Shown here piece after piece: positions 51,455 through 59,978 of a stretch of DNA of 64,000 bases; position 1 is the first letter of the stretch; each line of letters begins with the position of its first letter. A program made the position numbers and the translations under genes. Source of the DNA: Phyllobacterium sp. OV277 (GTDB lineage: Bacteria > Pseudomonadota > Alphaproteobacteria > Rhizobiales > Rhizobiaceae). The stretch covers positions 186,001-250,000 of the forward strand of contig NZ_FNIY01000003.1 in NCBI RefSeq assembly GCF_900104355.1. The letters run 5' to 3'. The notes under the pieces are model-generated. The model worked only from the letters and a program-made list of their open reading frames with translations, did no database searches and was not told the DNA's origin.

Positions 51455-51907
51455 TCAGTTCTTCTTGATGCGGAATGTCTGATGGCAGGCTCCGCAATTC
51501 TGCGACACCTGTGCAAAGGCAAGCTTGAAGCTGGCAAGATCCTGCGGCTTGGCACCGGCTGCTGCGGCAGCATCAGCCTTGTACTTGTTCACCGCAGCGA
51601 CAAAACCAGCATTGTCTTCCCAGATTTTCGGTGAAGCAGTGGTATCGCCGCCGGTTTCCGAGCCAGCGGGAAAGAGTGCCACCGGATCGATCTTCTGCGC
51701 ATCCTCGTTCAGCTTGGTAAGGGCGGCCAGCACGGCGGCGGCGTCAAACGGCTTGTCACCTTTGGCAATAGGCGCAAGACTGCCAATCGCCTTGCCCTGA
51801 TCTTTCATCAGTGCCTGCCGGTCAGCAATCGGATCGGCACCGGCGACAGACGAAAACACCGCAAGGGCCAGCAAAGGCGCCGCAGCAAAAGCAATCACTC
51901 TCTTCAT
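51455..51907 (-). CDS. Cytochrome c' family protein
   Basis: A 150-residue periplasmic cytochrome of the class II type. A signal peptide (MKRVIAFAAAPLLALAVFSSVAGADP) precedes a four-helix bundle, with the single heme site near the C-terminus in VSQNCGACHQTFRIKKN, the place expected for cytochromes c'. GGAGAC precedes ATG 51907. Such proteins bind NO or pass electrons. It is cotranscribed with the diheme cytochrome. Confidence 0.93.
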   Translation of the reverse strand: MKRVIAFAAAPLLALAVFSSVAGADPIADRQALMKDQGKAIGSLAPIAKGDKPFDAAAVLAALTKLNEDAQKIDPVALFPAGSETGGDTTASPKIWEDNAGFVAAVNKYKADAAAAAGAKPQDLASFKLAFAQVSQNCGACHQTFRIKKN

Positions 51908-52040
51908 GAATGTCTCCAACTCTCGTGGCTTCAAATATATGTGGCTTCAAGGGTTTCCATGGGCACTCTAGAGTAAACATCTCCGATTGCACCCGCGTCA
52001 TACGATCACATTTTCGTATGACAAGCATTGGCGCAGATAC

Positions 52041-52071
52041 GAAAAACCCCGGCTTTAGGCCGGGGTTTTTC
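52041..52071. terminator. Strong bidirectional terminator
   Basis: A 13-bp perfect stem, GAAAAACCCCGGC with GCCGGGGTTTTTC, and a 5-nt loop, with A/T tracts built into both ends. It follows the stop of the Arg/Tyr-repeat gene (52083) in its direction of transcription. Confidence 0.85.
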
Positions 52072-52082
52072 TGGTCGGTTCG

Positions 52083-52430
52083 TTAAATACGGCGCCATCT
52101 GCGATCATAGCGATGATGCCAACGCGGGCGATCCCAACGGCGTTCATAACGATAATGCGGCCGATCCCAACGACGGTCCCACCGGCGATCATAACGCCGG
52201 TCCCATCTGCGATCCCAGCGACGATCATAACGGCGGTCCCAGCGACGGTCATAACGGCGATCATAGTCGCGGTAATACTGAACTTTCAGTACATCGCCAT
52301 TTGCAGCAACTGTCCCTGATGTGGTGATCGGCTTCTCGACAGTCATCGGCGCGGCGGAAACCGGTCCGGCTGCTCCGAGGGCTCCAATCGACATCACCAC
52401 GGCAAAAAGAGCTGAAATCAACTTTTTCAT
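52083..52430 (-). CDS. Secreted Arg/Tyr/Trp-rich repeat protein
   Basis: A 115-residue exported protein. The signal MKKLISALFAVVMSIGALGAAGPVSAAP precedes a short linker and then repeats of the form [YW]DRRYDRRWDRR through residues 60-95, ending HHRYDRRWRRI. The repeats are also visible in the DNA as a short tandem array, so length may vary between strains. TGGAGG precedes ATG 52430. RcnB-like periplasmic proteins have similar basic/aromatic tails, but I see no metal motif. A role in the envelope is likely, the detail unknown. Confidence 0.75.
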   Translation of the reverse strand: MKKLISALFAVVMSIGALGAAGPVSAAPMTVEKPITTSGTVAANGDVLKVQYYRDYDRRYDRRWDRRYDRRWDRRWDRRYDRRWDRRWDRPHYRYERRWDRPRWHHRYDRRWRRI

Positions 52431-52579
52431 AGTGCCTCCAGTGAAATGCGCCTGAGTGGACATGCATTTCGACGTTTATAGTCCCTAGGTAATAGACTTA
52501 AGTCTAATCCCATGAACCAGAGATGAATAATCAATATGGCGGAGCAAAGGCATAGCGGGAAAGCCTGATCACATATAAA

Positions 52580-52624
52580 AACCGGCCGTGCGAATGCGTG
52601 AAAGCTGCATTCGTACGGCCGGTT
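52580..52624 (-). terminator. Terminator of the ampC gene
   Basis: A near-perfect 18-bp stem (arms 52580-52597 and 52607-52624, one G·T pair) with a 9-nt loop, followed on the minus strand by a T-rich run. It lies 18 nt after the beta-lactamase stop. Confidence 0.8.
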
Positions 52625-52641
52625 CGTTTCGCGCTATGGTT

Positions 52642-53799
52642 TCATTCAAGCCCCGTCAATACCTGATGCGCGATGCGAACCCGCTCCTCGTTGGGATAGT
52701 TCTTGTTGGCCAGAATGACGATACCGGCTTGCTTTTTCGGGATGAACGCCACATAGCCGCCGAACCCGCTGGTCGAACCTGTCTTGTTTATCCACACGTC
52801 GTCGCGCGGCGCCAGCGGCGGCGTCAATTGCTTGACCGGTAACTGCTTGAGCATGTCAGCTGAATTGCTCTGCTGGAGCATCTTAAGAGCAACCGGATAG
52901 GCATATTGCTCCCATATCAGGTCCTGTGTCATCGCACCGACCTTGAAATAGCCCGTATGCGTGTCGGTGATTGCCTGCTGCAGCTTTCCATCCAGCTTGA
53001 CCATTTTCATGTTTGCCTGAAGCACACGGATCAGATCGGTGGCGGTAGTTTTCACGCCATAAGCCTCGGAGGAAAGCACGGCTGGTTTCACCCGCACCGG
53101 ATCATCCTTCGCCGTGTAGCCTTGGGCATAGTCAGCCATTTTGGTTGCCGGTACTTCAACATAGGTGCTTTTCAGCCCGAGAGCCGGGAACAATTCCCCT
53201 TGCATTAACGCGCCGAAATCCTTGTTCATGGCTTTGGCGGTGATGAACCCCAGCATCCCGATGCTCGGATTGGCATAGGTCCGGGCTGTCCCGGCCTTGT
53301 AGGCGGGCTTCCACTTTTGCAGATAGGTCATCAACTGATCATCGTTCGTGACCTCATCAGGCACCTGCAGCGGGAAGCCCCCGGCGGTATGGGTGCCAAG
53401 ATGCATCAGGCTGACATCGCCGAACTCTGTCCCCTGCATGGACGGCACATATTTGCTCGTCTTGTCGGACAGGGAAATCTGACCATTGACCTGCGCCCAA
53501 CTCGCCTGTGTTGCAACGAATGTTTTGCTGATCGATCCGATCTCGAAGATCGTATCCCCGGTAACAGGCATTTTGGTCTGGCGGGAAGCTATACCGTAGT
53601 TGAACAGATATGAGTTTCCCTCAACGACGACGCCAACAGCCATCCCCGGAACACCATATTTTTCCATGATCGGACGCACCGCCGTATCGACCAAATCCTT
53701 GATCTCGGTTTCCTGTTCCTCGGCAGCATGGCTGGCGGCCATTGATGCGCCTGTGACAAGCAGGGCGCATGCCAGTAAGCTGGTTACTTTGGAGATCAT
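52642..53799 (-). CDS. ampC: Class C beta-lactamase (AmpC)
   Basis: A 385-residue periplasmic serine beta-lactamase. The signal peptide is MISKVTSLLACALLVTGASMAASHA. Active-site motifs are intact: SxxK in GSISKTFVAT, YxN in ARTYANPSIGML and KTG in WINKTGSTSGFGGYVAFIP. The family end ILANKNYPNEERVRIAHQVL is present. Length and motifs fit the OCH-type enzymes of Ochrobactrum, though the sequence is clearly divergent from those as I recall them. It is divergent from ampR, so expression is probably inducible by beta-lactams. Confidence 0.95.
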   Translation of the reverse strand: MISKVTSLLACALLVTGASMAASHAAEEQETEIKDLVDTAVRPIMEKYGVPGMAVGVVVEGNSYLFNYGIASRQTKMPVTGDTIFEIGSISKTFVATQASWAQVNGQISLSDKTSKYVPSMQGTEFGDVSLMHLGTHTAGGFPLQVPDEVTNDDQLMTYLQKWKPAYKAGTARTYANPSIGMLGFITAKAMNKDFGALMQGELFPALGLKSTYVEVPATKMADYAQGYTAKDDPVRVKPAVLSSEAYGVKTTATDLIRVLQANMKMVKLDGKLQQAITDTHTGYFKVGAMTQDLIWEQYAYPVALKMLQQSNSADMLKQLPVKQLTPPLAPRDDVWINKTGSTSGFGGYVAFIPKKQAGIVILANKNYPNEERVRIAHQVLTGLE

Positions 53800-53954
53800 T
53801 ATCGGGCTTCCTTTTGCTGGTCGCGCGAACAGCGAGGCATAAGCTGCCTGCCGCTTGACGCATCAATTTTGCTGAGCGGTCTCTATTTATTCCACTGTAT
53901 GGGCCTGTCAAAACATGATATCTCGGGGCAGACATAAGAAAAACTAGGCCATCC

Positions 53955-54824
53955 ATGGTTCGCCCTTTTCTCCCGCTGAACGGCTTGCGAGCCTTCGAAG
54001 CATCCGCAAGACATTTAAGTTTCACCCGCGCTGCCATTGAGTTATGCGTGACACAGGCTGCGGTGAGCCAACAGGTCAAAAGCCTGGAAATGCGTCTGGG
54101 TGTGCCGCTGTTTCAACGCCTGCCGCGCGGCCTGAAAATCACCGCTGAAGGCGAAGCGCTTCTGCCTGTCGTCACCGGATCCTTCGATCATATGGCAGAT
54201 ACGCTTGAACGGATCGAAGGCGGCCATGTGCGCGAACTGTTGTTTCTGGGTGCGGTCGGAACATTTGCCGTGGGCTGGCTGCTGCCACGATTGCCGGATT
54301 TTCAGCGGCAATTTCCGTTCGTCGATATCCGCCTGTCGACCAACAACAACCGCGTTGATATGGCGGCGGAAGGGTTGGACTTTGCCATCCGGTTTGGCAG
54401 CGGCGCATGGCATGGCACAGATGCGACCCGGCTCTTTGAAGCACCGCTTTCACCACTATGCGTCCCGGCATTGGCGCAAACACTGCAAGAGCCTGCTGAC
54501 CTTGCCAATCACACGCTTCTGCGCAGCTATCGAACTGACGAGTGGAACACATGGTTTGCGGCGGCTGACGCGCCTGCGGCACCGCAACTGAACAGGGCTA
54601 TTGTCTTCGACTCGTCTCTGGCAATGATGGAAGCTGCCTTGCAGGGGATCGGCGTGGCGCTGGCACCGCCCATGATGTTCTCCCGCCTGCTTACTGCCGG
54701 TGCCATTGAACAGCCATTCCAGACTTCGATCTCGCTTGGCAGCTACTGGCTGACGCGGCTGCAATCGCGTCAACCAACGCCAGCCATGCTGGCATTTTCC
54801 GAATGGATCGTTTCAGAACAGTAA
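53955..54824 (+). CDS. ampR: LysR-type regulator AmpR
   Basis: A 289-residue LysR protein. The N-terminal helix-turn-helix is LRAFEASARHLSFTRAAIELCVTQAAVSQQVKSLE, with GLKITAEGEALLP after it; the effector domain shows FVDIRLSTNNNRVDMAAEGLDFAIRFGSG, typical of AmpR and GcvA. AmpR senses muropeptides and activates ampC. The 155-nt space to the divergent ampC must hold its binding site, but I did not pick out a clear T-N11-A operator. Confidence 0.92.
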   Translation: MVRPFLPLNGLRAFEASARHLSFTRAAIELCVTQAAVSQQVKSLEMRLGVPLFQRLPRGLKITAEGEALLPVVTGSFDHMADTLERIEGGHVRELLFLGAVGTFAVGWLLPRLPDFQRQFPFVDIRLSTNNNRVDMAAEGLDFAIRFGSGAWHGTDATRLFEAPLSPLCVPALAQTLQEPADLANHTLLRSYRTDEWNTWFAAADAPAAPQLNRAIVFDSSLAMMEAALQGIGVALAPPMMFSRLLTAGAIEQPFQTSISLGSYWLTRLQSRQPTPAMLAFSEWIVSEQ

Positions 54825-55298
54825 TCAGGCCGAGGCGGTCTCATTTTTCAAGATCTTGCCGAGATTGTCGAGCATGGAACTCCAGCCTGCCTGACGGTAT
54901 TCAGGCTTATCCTCATCATCGAGAAATGCCGCCTGCTCCGTCAGAACAAGATGGCAGCCCTTGTCATCAGGCGTAAGCTCAACCGTTACAACACCGCTGG
55001 AAATCGATGTTGTCTCACGCTTCATCGTGCCAGAGGATATGATCCGCCTGTTCGGTACAATGTCCTGATAGGTGCTGGTATTGATATAGGTTTCACCGCC
55101 AGTCCGGCCGAACCGGCAGATTTCACCGCCACCGACGCGAAAATCGAACTGGTCATAGGCCATATACCAGCCCTCATCCATGGCGTTCCAGCGCAGCAAA
55201 GCTTCAACGCTGGACCAGGCGGCAAAGACGCGTTCTGGCGTGGCCTCATAGGTCCGCTCCACGACGATGGTTGCATGTTTGACAGAACGCTCGGCCAT
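54825..55298 (-). CDS. SRPBCC (AHSA1-like) family protein
   Basis: A 157-residue START-fold protein. ATG 55298 has AGGAGG upstream; earlier in-frame starts are not conserved. Family features: IVVERTYEATPERVFAAWSSVEALLRWNAMDEGW, RVGGGEICRFGRTGGETY and WSSMLDNLGKIL. Such proteins bind hydrophobic ligands; the activity is unknown. An ArsR regulator usually lies beside them, but here the neighbours are ampR (convergent) and a nitrilase-like gene (divergent). Confidence 0.88.
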   Translation of the reverse strand: MAERSVKHATIVVERTYEATPERVFAAWSSVEALLRWNAMDEGWYMAYDQFDFRVGGGEICRFGRTGGETYINTSTYQDIVPNRRIISSGTMKRETTSISSGVVTVELTPDDKGCHLVLTEQAAFLDDEDKPEYRQAGWSSMLDNLGKILKNETASA

Positions 55299-55494
55299 GA
55301 CTTCCTCCTGAATAGCCATTTCATTAAGTGATTGCTTAAGTAACACATCGACCCCCGCCTTGCAAGCGATAGTATCGTAATTGCTTAAGTGTTCAAACAT
55401 CCAAAAATGTCCATATGTTAAGGCACCACAACAGTTCTTGGATGCTGGGCATTCAGGTAAACTCCATCGTGCCGCTGAGTCGAAGGAAACGCCC

Positions 55495-56379
55495 GTGAAG
55501 AAAAAACGCGCTGACCACGTCTGGGATGTCCCGCCTTCGGCCCGGGGCAAGCCAGCTCGGTTGACGGTTGCGACCTGCCAGTTTCCCGTTTCCTACGATA
55601 TCAATGCCAATCTGGCCCATATGCTTGATCTGATCGGCCACGCTGCTTCTTCAGGCGCCGACGTGGCACATTTTCCCGAATGCGCCCTCTCCGGCTATGG
55701 CGCGGCAACGTGGCCGTCATGGGATGATTTTGAATGGGCAACCCTGAACGCTGCCATGGACAGGATTGCCGAAGCCGCCCGCGCCCATCGCGTCTGGATC
55801 GTCACCGGCTCCGTCCATTGGGACGATGCGCATACCCGCCCCACCAATTCCGTGTTTGTCTTTGATGACAAGGGTGTCATTGCCGGGCGCTATGACAAGC
55901 GGCGCTGTTCGATCAATGATCTGCGCGCCTTTGCACCGGGTGACAAGCCGCTGACCGTCGATATCAAAGGCGTGCGCTGCGGTTTCCTTATCTGCCTTGA
56001 CTGGGCTTTCCCGGAGCTGTGGCAGGAGCATGCGGGAAAGGCTGAGATGATCTTTCATTCCTGCTATACGGATAATGTGGCGCGGGACCGGATCGAAGCC
56101 CATACGATACAGCCCTTGATTCAGGGTTATGCATGGCTCCATCAATACGCCGTCAGTTCATCGAATTCCTGCCGCCCGCGCCAGAATTTTCCGAGCTTCT
56201 GGATCGAGCGCACCGGTCACCATGGCGGCAGGGCGACAGCTGATGAAACAGGGCTCATCCTGAATGCCCTCACTGATGATCCGGAACTTGATGCCTTCTG
56301 CAAACAGGTGCTGGATTTCCGCCGCTCGGCAACCGATGGCAGCCTCTATGCTCCCTATCTGGAAGCGCAAAAGGTCTAA
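55495..56379 (+). CDS. Carbon–nitrogen hydrolase (nitrilase superfamily)
   Basis: A 294-residue enzyme acting on amides or nitriles. GTG 55495 has AAGGAAAC about 7 nt upstream and is preferred to an in-frame start 114 nt earlier. The catalytic Glu–Lys–Cys triad is visible: FPECALSGYG, RYDKRRCSI and FLICLDWAFPELWQ. The substrate cannot be told. It shares an intergenic region with the SRPBCC gene, while a WYL-type regulator follows it on the same strand. Confidence 0.9.
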   Translation: MKKKRADHVWDVPPSARGKPARLTVATCQFPVSYDINANLAHMLDLIGHAASSGADVAHFPECALSGYGAATWPSWDDFEWATLNAAMDRIAEAARAHRVWIVTGSVHWDDAHTRPTNSVFVFDDKGVIAGRYDKRRCSINDLRAFAPGDKPLTVDIKGVRCGFLICLDWAFPELWQEHAGKAEMIFHSCYTDNVARDRIEAHTIQPLIQGYAWLHQYAVSSSNSCRPRQNFPSFWIERTGHHGGRATADETGLILNALTDDPELDAFCKQVLDFRRSATDGSLYAPYLEAQKV

Positions 56380-56388
56380 TGCAACCAC

Positions 56389-56403
56389 TGCCAAATTATG
56401 GCA
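56389..56403 (+). promoter_or_regulatory. TGCCA–N5–TGGCA inverted repeat before the WYL regulator gene
   Basis: The half-sites (56389-56393 and 56399-56403) are the same TGCCA/TGGCA core found in a perfect palindrome at 57136-57156. A shared regulator, probably the WYL protein between them, is likely. Confidence 0.55.
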
Positions 56404-56438
56404 TGATCTGACAAACCACTCTCACATGTGAGCCAGAC

Positions 56439-57131
56439 TTGTCCCGATCAGAGCGCCTTCTTGATCTCATCCAGACCATGCGCCGTTATCGCCGTCCCGT
56501 CAGTGGCAAGGTGCTGGCGGAAGAAACCGGCATCAGCATTCGCACGCTCTATCGCGATATAGCGACCTTGCAGGCGCAAGGCGCCCATATCGAGGGCGAA
56601 CCGGGGCTTGGCTATATTTTGCGACCTGGCTTCATGCTGCCGCCGCTGATGTTTAGCGAGGAGGAAATAGAGGCTTTGGTGCTTGGCTCGCGCTGGGTGG
56701 CAAAGCAGCCTGATAACCGCCTTTCCACCGCCGCGCGCGATGCTCTCAACAAGATTGCAGCTGTCTTGCCGGATGATCTGCGTGAAAGTGTCGATGCTTC
56801 CACACTGCTCGTTGGGCCGAGCGAAAGCTCGACAACCGACGGAATCGATCTTGCCAGCGTGCGCAAGGCCATCCGCAGCGAACGCAAGCTCGATATTACC
56901 TATCGCGATAGCAATGGCAGTCAATCGAGCCGGCTCATCTGGCCGTTTGCGCTGGGGTTTTTCGAGAAGGTGCGTGTTATCGTTGCCTGGTGCGAATTGC
57001 GGCGGGATTTCAGGCACTTTCGCACCGACCGCCTCGCGCGCCTTGAACCTACCGACATCCGCTATCCACGCCGCCGTCAGGTTCTTCTGAAAGAATGGCG
57101 CGACAAGCAGGGTATCGCCCAGCCAAGTTAA
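56439..57131 (+). CDS. YafY-type HTH/WYL-domain transcriptional regulator
   Basis: A 230-residue DeoR/YafY-type regulator. The winged helix is ERLLDLIQTMRRYRRPVSGKVLAEETGISIRTLYRDIATLQAQGAHIEGE; the ligand-binding WYL-type domain includes ITYRDSNGSQSSRLIWPFALGFFEKVRVIVAWCELRRDFRHFRTDRL. The start is TTG 56439 with only a weak GTGAG upstream. Its stop is about 70 nt before the VOC gene. A shared operator motif suggests it controls itself and the VOC–EVE pair. Confidence 0.9.
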   Translation: MSRSERLLDLIQTMRRYRRPVSGKVLAEETGISIRTLYRDIATLQAQGAHIEGEPGLGYILRPGFMLPPLMFSEEEIEALVLGSRWVAKQPDNRLSTAARDALNKIAAVLPDDLRESVDASTLLVGPSESSTTDGIDLASVRKAIRSERKLDITYRDSNGSQSSRLIWPFALGFFEKVRVIVAWCELRRDFRHFRTDRLARLEPTDIRYPRRRQVLLKEWRDKQGIAQPS

Positions 57132-57135
57132 TCGC

Positions 57136-57156
57136 TACTGCCAGAAACTGGCAGTA
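57136..57156 (+). promoter_or_regulatory. Perfect 9-3-9 palindrome, probable operator of the VOC–EVE pair
   Basis: TACTGCCAG–AAA–CTGGCAGTA is perfectly symmetric and lies 45 nt before the VOC gene and 5 nt after the regulator's stop. YafY-type regulators often bind such CTGxCAG palindromes upstream of VOC or DinB genes. Confidence 0.75.
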
Positions 57157-57200
57157 TGCCGATCTATGGTTGCTCCATCACAACCTGAAGGAGACACACC

Positions 57201-57584
57201 ATGGCCAACCCTAATCTCATGATACTCTATGTTGCCAATGCCCCTGTAAGCCGCGCTTTCTATGCGGAACTGCTCAAGCGCGAACCGCTGGAAGAAACAG
57301 AAAACTTTGCCATGTTCGCCCTTCATTCCGGCCTGCTGCTTGGGTTGTGGGCGCGCGACAAGGTCCAGCCTCCAGTCACCATCACCGGTTCCAGCACCGA
57401 ACTCGTTTTCAGCGTGGGTACAGATGATGAGGTGGAAACCGCACATCGCGACTGGGCGGCACGCGGCTTGACGATTGCACAAGCCCCGGTTCTGTTGGAT
57501 TTCGGCTACACTTTTGTCGCGCTTGATCCGGATGGTCATCGCCTGCGGATGTTTGCCGCTTCGACACAGGGAGCGGAGCAATGA
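57201..57584 (+). CDS. VOC-family (glyoxalase/bleomycin-resistance fold) protein
   Basis: A 127-residue protein. The fold pattern is seen in [46 protein letters not shown], then [24 protein letters not shown] and [16 protein letters not shown]. The metal-binding His/Glu set is incomplete by eye, so it may bind rather than transform its ligand. AAGGAG precedes ATG 57201. It overlaps the EVE gene by ATGA and is probably under the upstream WYL regulator. Confidence 0.9.
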   Translation: MANPNLMILYVANAPVSRAFYAELLKREPLEETENFAMFALHSGLLLGLWARDKVQPPVTITGSSTELVFSVGTDDEVETAHRDWAARGLTIAQAPVLLDFGYTFVALDPDGHRLRMFAASTQGAEQ

Positions 57585-58015
57585 GCGCGCACTGGATTGC
57601 AGTGGCTTCAGCCGAGCATGTGCGTCGTGGTCTGCAGGAGGGTTTCATGCAGGTCTGTCATGGCAAGGAAGGTCCGCTCATGCGGATCAAACCCGAGGAT
57701 AAGGTGATCTACTATTCGCCGACCGAAGTATTTGGCGCCAAGGACGGGTTGCAATCATTCACCGCCATCGGCGCGGTGCGGGAAGACGACGCCTATCGCC
57801 ACGACATGGGCGGTGGTTTTGTGCCCTGGCGCCGCAACATTGACTGGTTCGATGCAACGGAGGCGGAAATCCGCCCCCTGCTCGACCGGCTGAGTTTCAC
57901 CAGGGGCAGGCAGAATTGGGGCTATCAGTTCCGCTTTGGTGTTCTTGCCATCGACGTGCAGGATTTTGAGATTATCGCCGACGCAATGAATGCCCGCGTG
58001 CCGCAGATGGTTTGA
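57581..58015 (+). CDS. EVE-domain (PUA-like) protein
   Basis: A 144-residue EVE protein. [47 protein letters not shown] and [25 protein letters not shown] fit the family, which binds modified bases or small ligands. ATG 57581 overlaps the VOC stop, so the two are translated together. The stop adjoins that of the MFS gene. Confidence 0.9.
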   Translation: MSAHWIAVASAEHVRRGLQEGFMQVCHGKEGPLMRIKPEDKVIYYSPTEVFGAKDGLQSFTAIGAVREDDAYRHDMGGGFVPWRRNIDWFDATEAEIRPLLDRLSFTRGRQNWGYQFRFGVLAIDVQDFEIIADAMNARVPQMV

Positions 58016-59302
58016 TCATCCGTGATGGAGCGCCGCGCCTGAAGGTGTCAGATGGCGGGTTGCGGCCCAGAAAACCAGCGCCAGCAGACTGATGCCCGCA
58101 CCTGCCAGACTGACACCTGCCCAGCCCGCATAGGCATAGATCAATGTTGAACCGAACGATCCGGCGGCGCTGCCGATGGAATAGAAGATCATATAGCCAG
58201 CCGTCAGGCGGCTTTGGGCTTCGGGGCGCACCCGGTAAATCAGGCTCTGGTTGGAGACATGCACCGCCTGCAAGGCGAAATCAATTGTCACAACACCGAT
58301 GATAAGAAACCAGAGCGACGATTGCATGAACGCAATCGGCACCCATGACAAAAGCATGATTGTCAGTGCAATGCCTGTGGTGCGCTGCGCATGGCCGTGA
58401 TCGGCCCATCCGCCTGCCCTTGAAGCGGCGAGCGCACCAGCAGCCCCGGCAAGACCGAACAGGCCGATCTGGGTGTGTGACAACGAAAAGGGCGGCGCGC
58501 CCAATGGCAGCACCAGCGGCGTCAACAGCATGGTGATATCAGCGAAGATGAACATGGCGATGATGGCGCGGATACGCAAAACGGGTTCTTCAACAAACAG
58601 CAAGAACACCGATTTGATCAGTTGCGGATAGGCAATTTTTGCGCGCTTGGCTTCATTGCGCGGCAGAAAATGGAAAAGCAGCCCAGCGATAACCAGTGTC
58701 AGCACGGCGGACACCGCATAGACAGAGCGCCAGCCCGCCAGATCGGCCATGGTTCCGGCAATAGTGCGGGCGAGCAGAATACCGAGGACAATACCGCTGG
58801 TGATGATCCCCACCACCTGCCCGCGCTCATGCGGCTTTGCCAGACCGGCGGCATAGGCGACCAGAGCTTGCGTCACAACGGCGAGCAGTCCAATCGAAGC
58901 CATCGCCACGAGCAGCGCAAAGGATGTCGGGGCAAAACAGACCGCCAACAGTGCCAGAGCGGACAGGACGGATTGGCCCGCAATCAAACGGCGGCGGTCG
59001 ATAAGGTCCCCCAACGGCACAATCAGCAGCAGGCCAATTCCGTAGCCAACTTGCGAGATTGAGACAATCAAGCCTGATGTGGCGTGGCTCATGCCGAAGC
59101 TATCGGCAATGGCATCGAGCAAGGGTGGAGCGAAATAAACATTCGCCACTGCCAGCCCGCAGGCTATCGCGAACAAGAGCGCAAGGGGCCGGGAGAACTC
59201 TGCAGCGTTTGATGCGCTTATTGGCCCATTTTCGGCAATTTCACCCCGCAAAACCGCTTGTCCGGCGGCAATGAGCAGATTATCGTCCTGTTCAAGCTTC
59301 AT
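58016..59302 (-). CDS. MFS-family multidrug/sugar efflux transporter
   Basis: A 428-residue transporter with twelve predicted helices. A 40-residue cytoplasmic N-terminus precedes PLALLFAIACGLAVANVYFAPPLLDAIADSFGMSHATSGLIVSISQVGYGIGLLLIVPLGDLIDRRRLI, containing the loop 2–3 motif GDLIDRRR. GGGAAC precedes ATG 59302. It is divergent from an HxlR regulator and separated by a long inverted repeat, so it is probably repressed by that protein. The substrate is unknown; members include drug and aromatic exporters. Confidence 0.92.
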   Translation of the reverse strand: MKLEQDDNLLIAAGQAVLRGEIAENGPISASNAAEFSRPLALLFAIACGLAVANVYFAPPLLDAIADSFGMSHATSGLIVSISQVGYGIGLLLIVPLGDLIDRRRLIAGQSVLSALALLAVCFAPTSFALLVAMASIGLLAVVTQALVAYAAGLAKPHERGQVVGIITSGIVLGILLARTIAGTMADLAGWRSVYAVSAVLTLVIAGLLFHFLPRNEAKRAKIAYPQLIKSVFLLFVEEPVLRIRAIIAMFIFADITMLLTPLVLPLGAPPFSLSHTQIGLFGLAGAAGALAASRAGGWADHGHAQRTTGIALTIMLLSWVPIAFMQSSLWFLIIGVVTIDFALQAVHVSNQSLIYRVRPEAQSRLTAGYMIFYSIGSAAGSFGSTLIYAYAGWAGVSLAGAGISLLALVFWAATRHLTPSGAALHHG

Positions 59303-59319
59303 CGTGTTCCCTGCGAATG

Positions 59320-59375
59320 TGGTTGCAAATTAAAACCTATTGCCTCTTAACGAGTCTAGTTTTATTATGCAACCA
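59320..59375. promoter_or_regulatory. Imperfect inverted repeat between MFS and HxlR genes
   Basis: TGGTTGCA (59320-59327) and AAAAC (59332-59336) are mirrored by GTTTT (59359-59363) and TGCAACCA (59368-59375). The symmetric arrangement between divergent starts fits HxlR binding. Confidence 0.6.
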
Positions 59376-59435
59376 CCCTTCGCGGAATGCTCACTGATGA
59401 GCGCTGCTCTGCGACGACTATAAAGGGGGACAACT

Positions 59436-59879
59436 ATGGTCAAGCGAACGAGCCACAAGGATGATCCATGCCCAGTGGCAAGGCCACTGGATGCAATTGG
59501 GGATTGGTGGTCACTACTGATAATTCGCGACGCGTTTGAGGGATCGCGCCGCTTCGGGGAATTCCAGAAAAGTCTTGGTCTGGCCAAGAATATTTTGTCG
59601 ACACGCCTGCGCAATCTGGTTGCACACGATATTTTCACGATAGAGCCCTGTGCGGATGGCAGCGCCTATAGTGAATATGTGTTGACCGAAAAAGGCCGGG
59701 GGCTATTCCCGCTGCTTGTCGCCCTGCGGCAATGGGGTGAGGAATATTACACCGACAGTTACAAGGCGCAGGTCCGGCTGGTCGACCGCGAAACAGGCCG
59801 GCCCGTGCGGCGGCTCGAATTGCGGTCTGATGACGGGCGCCTGCTTGGGCCTGACGATACGGTTGTGGTTGGGCACTAG
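59436..59879 (+). CDS. HxlR-family transcriptional regulator
   Basis: A 147-residue winged-helix protein. The family features are CPVARPLDAIGDWWSLLIIRDAFEGSRRFGEFQKSLGLAKNILSTRLRNLVAHDIF and YVLTEKGRGLFPLLVALRQWGEEY. The N-terminal Cys before PVARPLD is the usual redox or ligand-sensing position. It should control the divergent MFS gene through the repeat at 59320-59375. Confidence 0.93.
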   Translation: MVKRTSHKDDPCPVARPLDAIGDWWSLLIIRDAFEGSRRFGEFQKSLGLAKNILSTRLRNLVAHDIFTIEPCADGSAYSEYVLTEKGRGLFPLLVALRQWGEEYYTDSYKAQVRLVDRETGRPVRRLELRSDDGRLLGPDDTVVVGH

Positions 59880-59915
59880 GCAAAACCGCCCTCAGACCTT
59901 TGATCTGATAATATT

Positions 59916-59946
59916 GAAAACGGCACCTTGATACGGAGCCGTTTTC
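59916..59946. terminator. Terminator between HxlR and AEC genes
   Basis: GAAAACGGC pairs with GCCGTTTTC around a short inner stem with one mismatch. The stem ends in A/T tracts and lies between converging genes. Confidence 0.75.
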
Positions 59947-59978
59947 TGCGGCGCGCCTGAACGTGCGCAGTCTGTGGC

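Noticed and set aside
52100-52265. Short tandem DNA repeat considered as CRISPR
   Set aside because: Repeats are contiguous, encode the (Y/W)DRR tract in frame and have no unique spacers.
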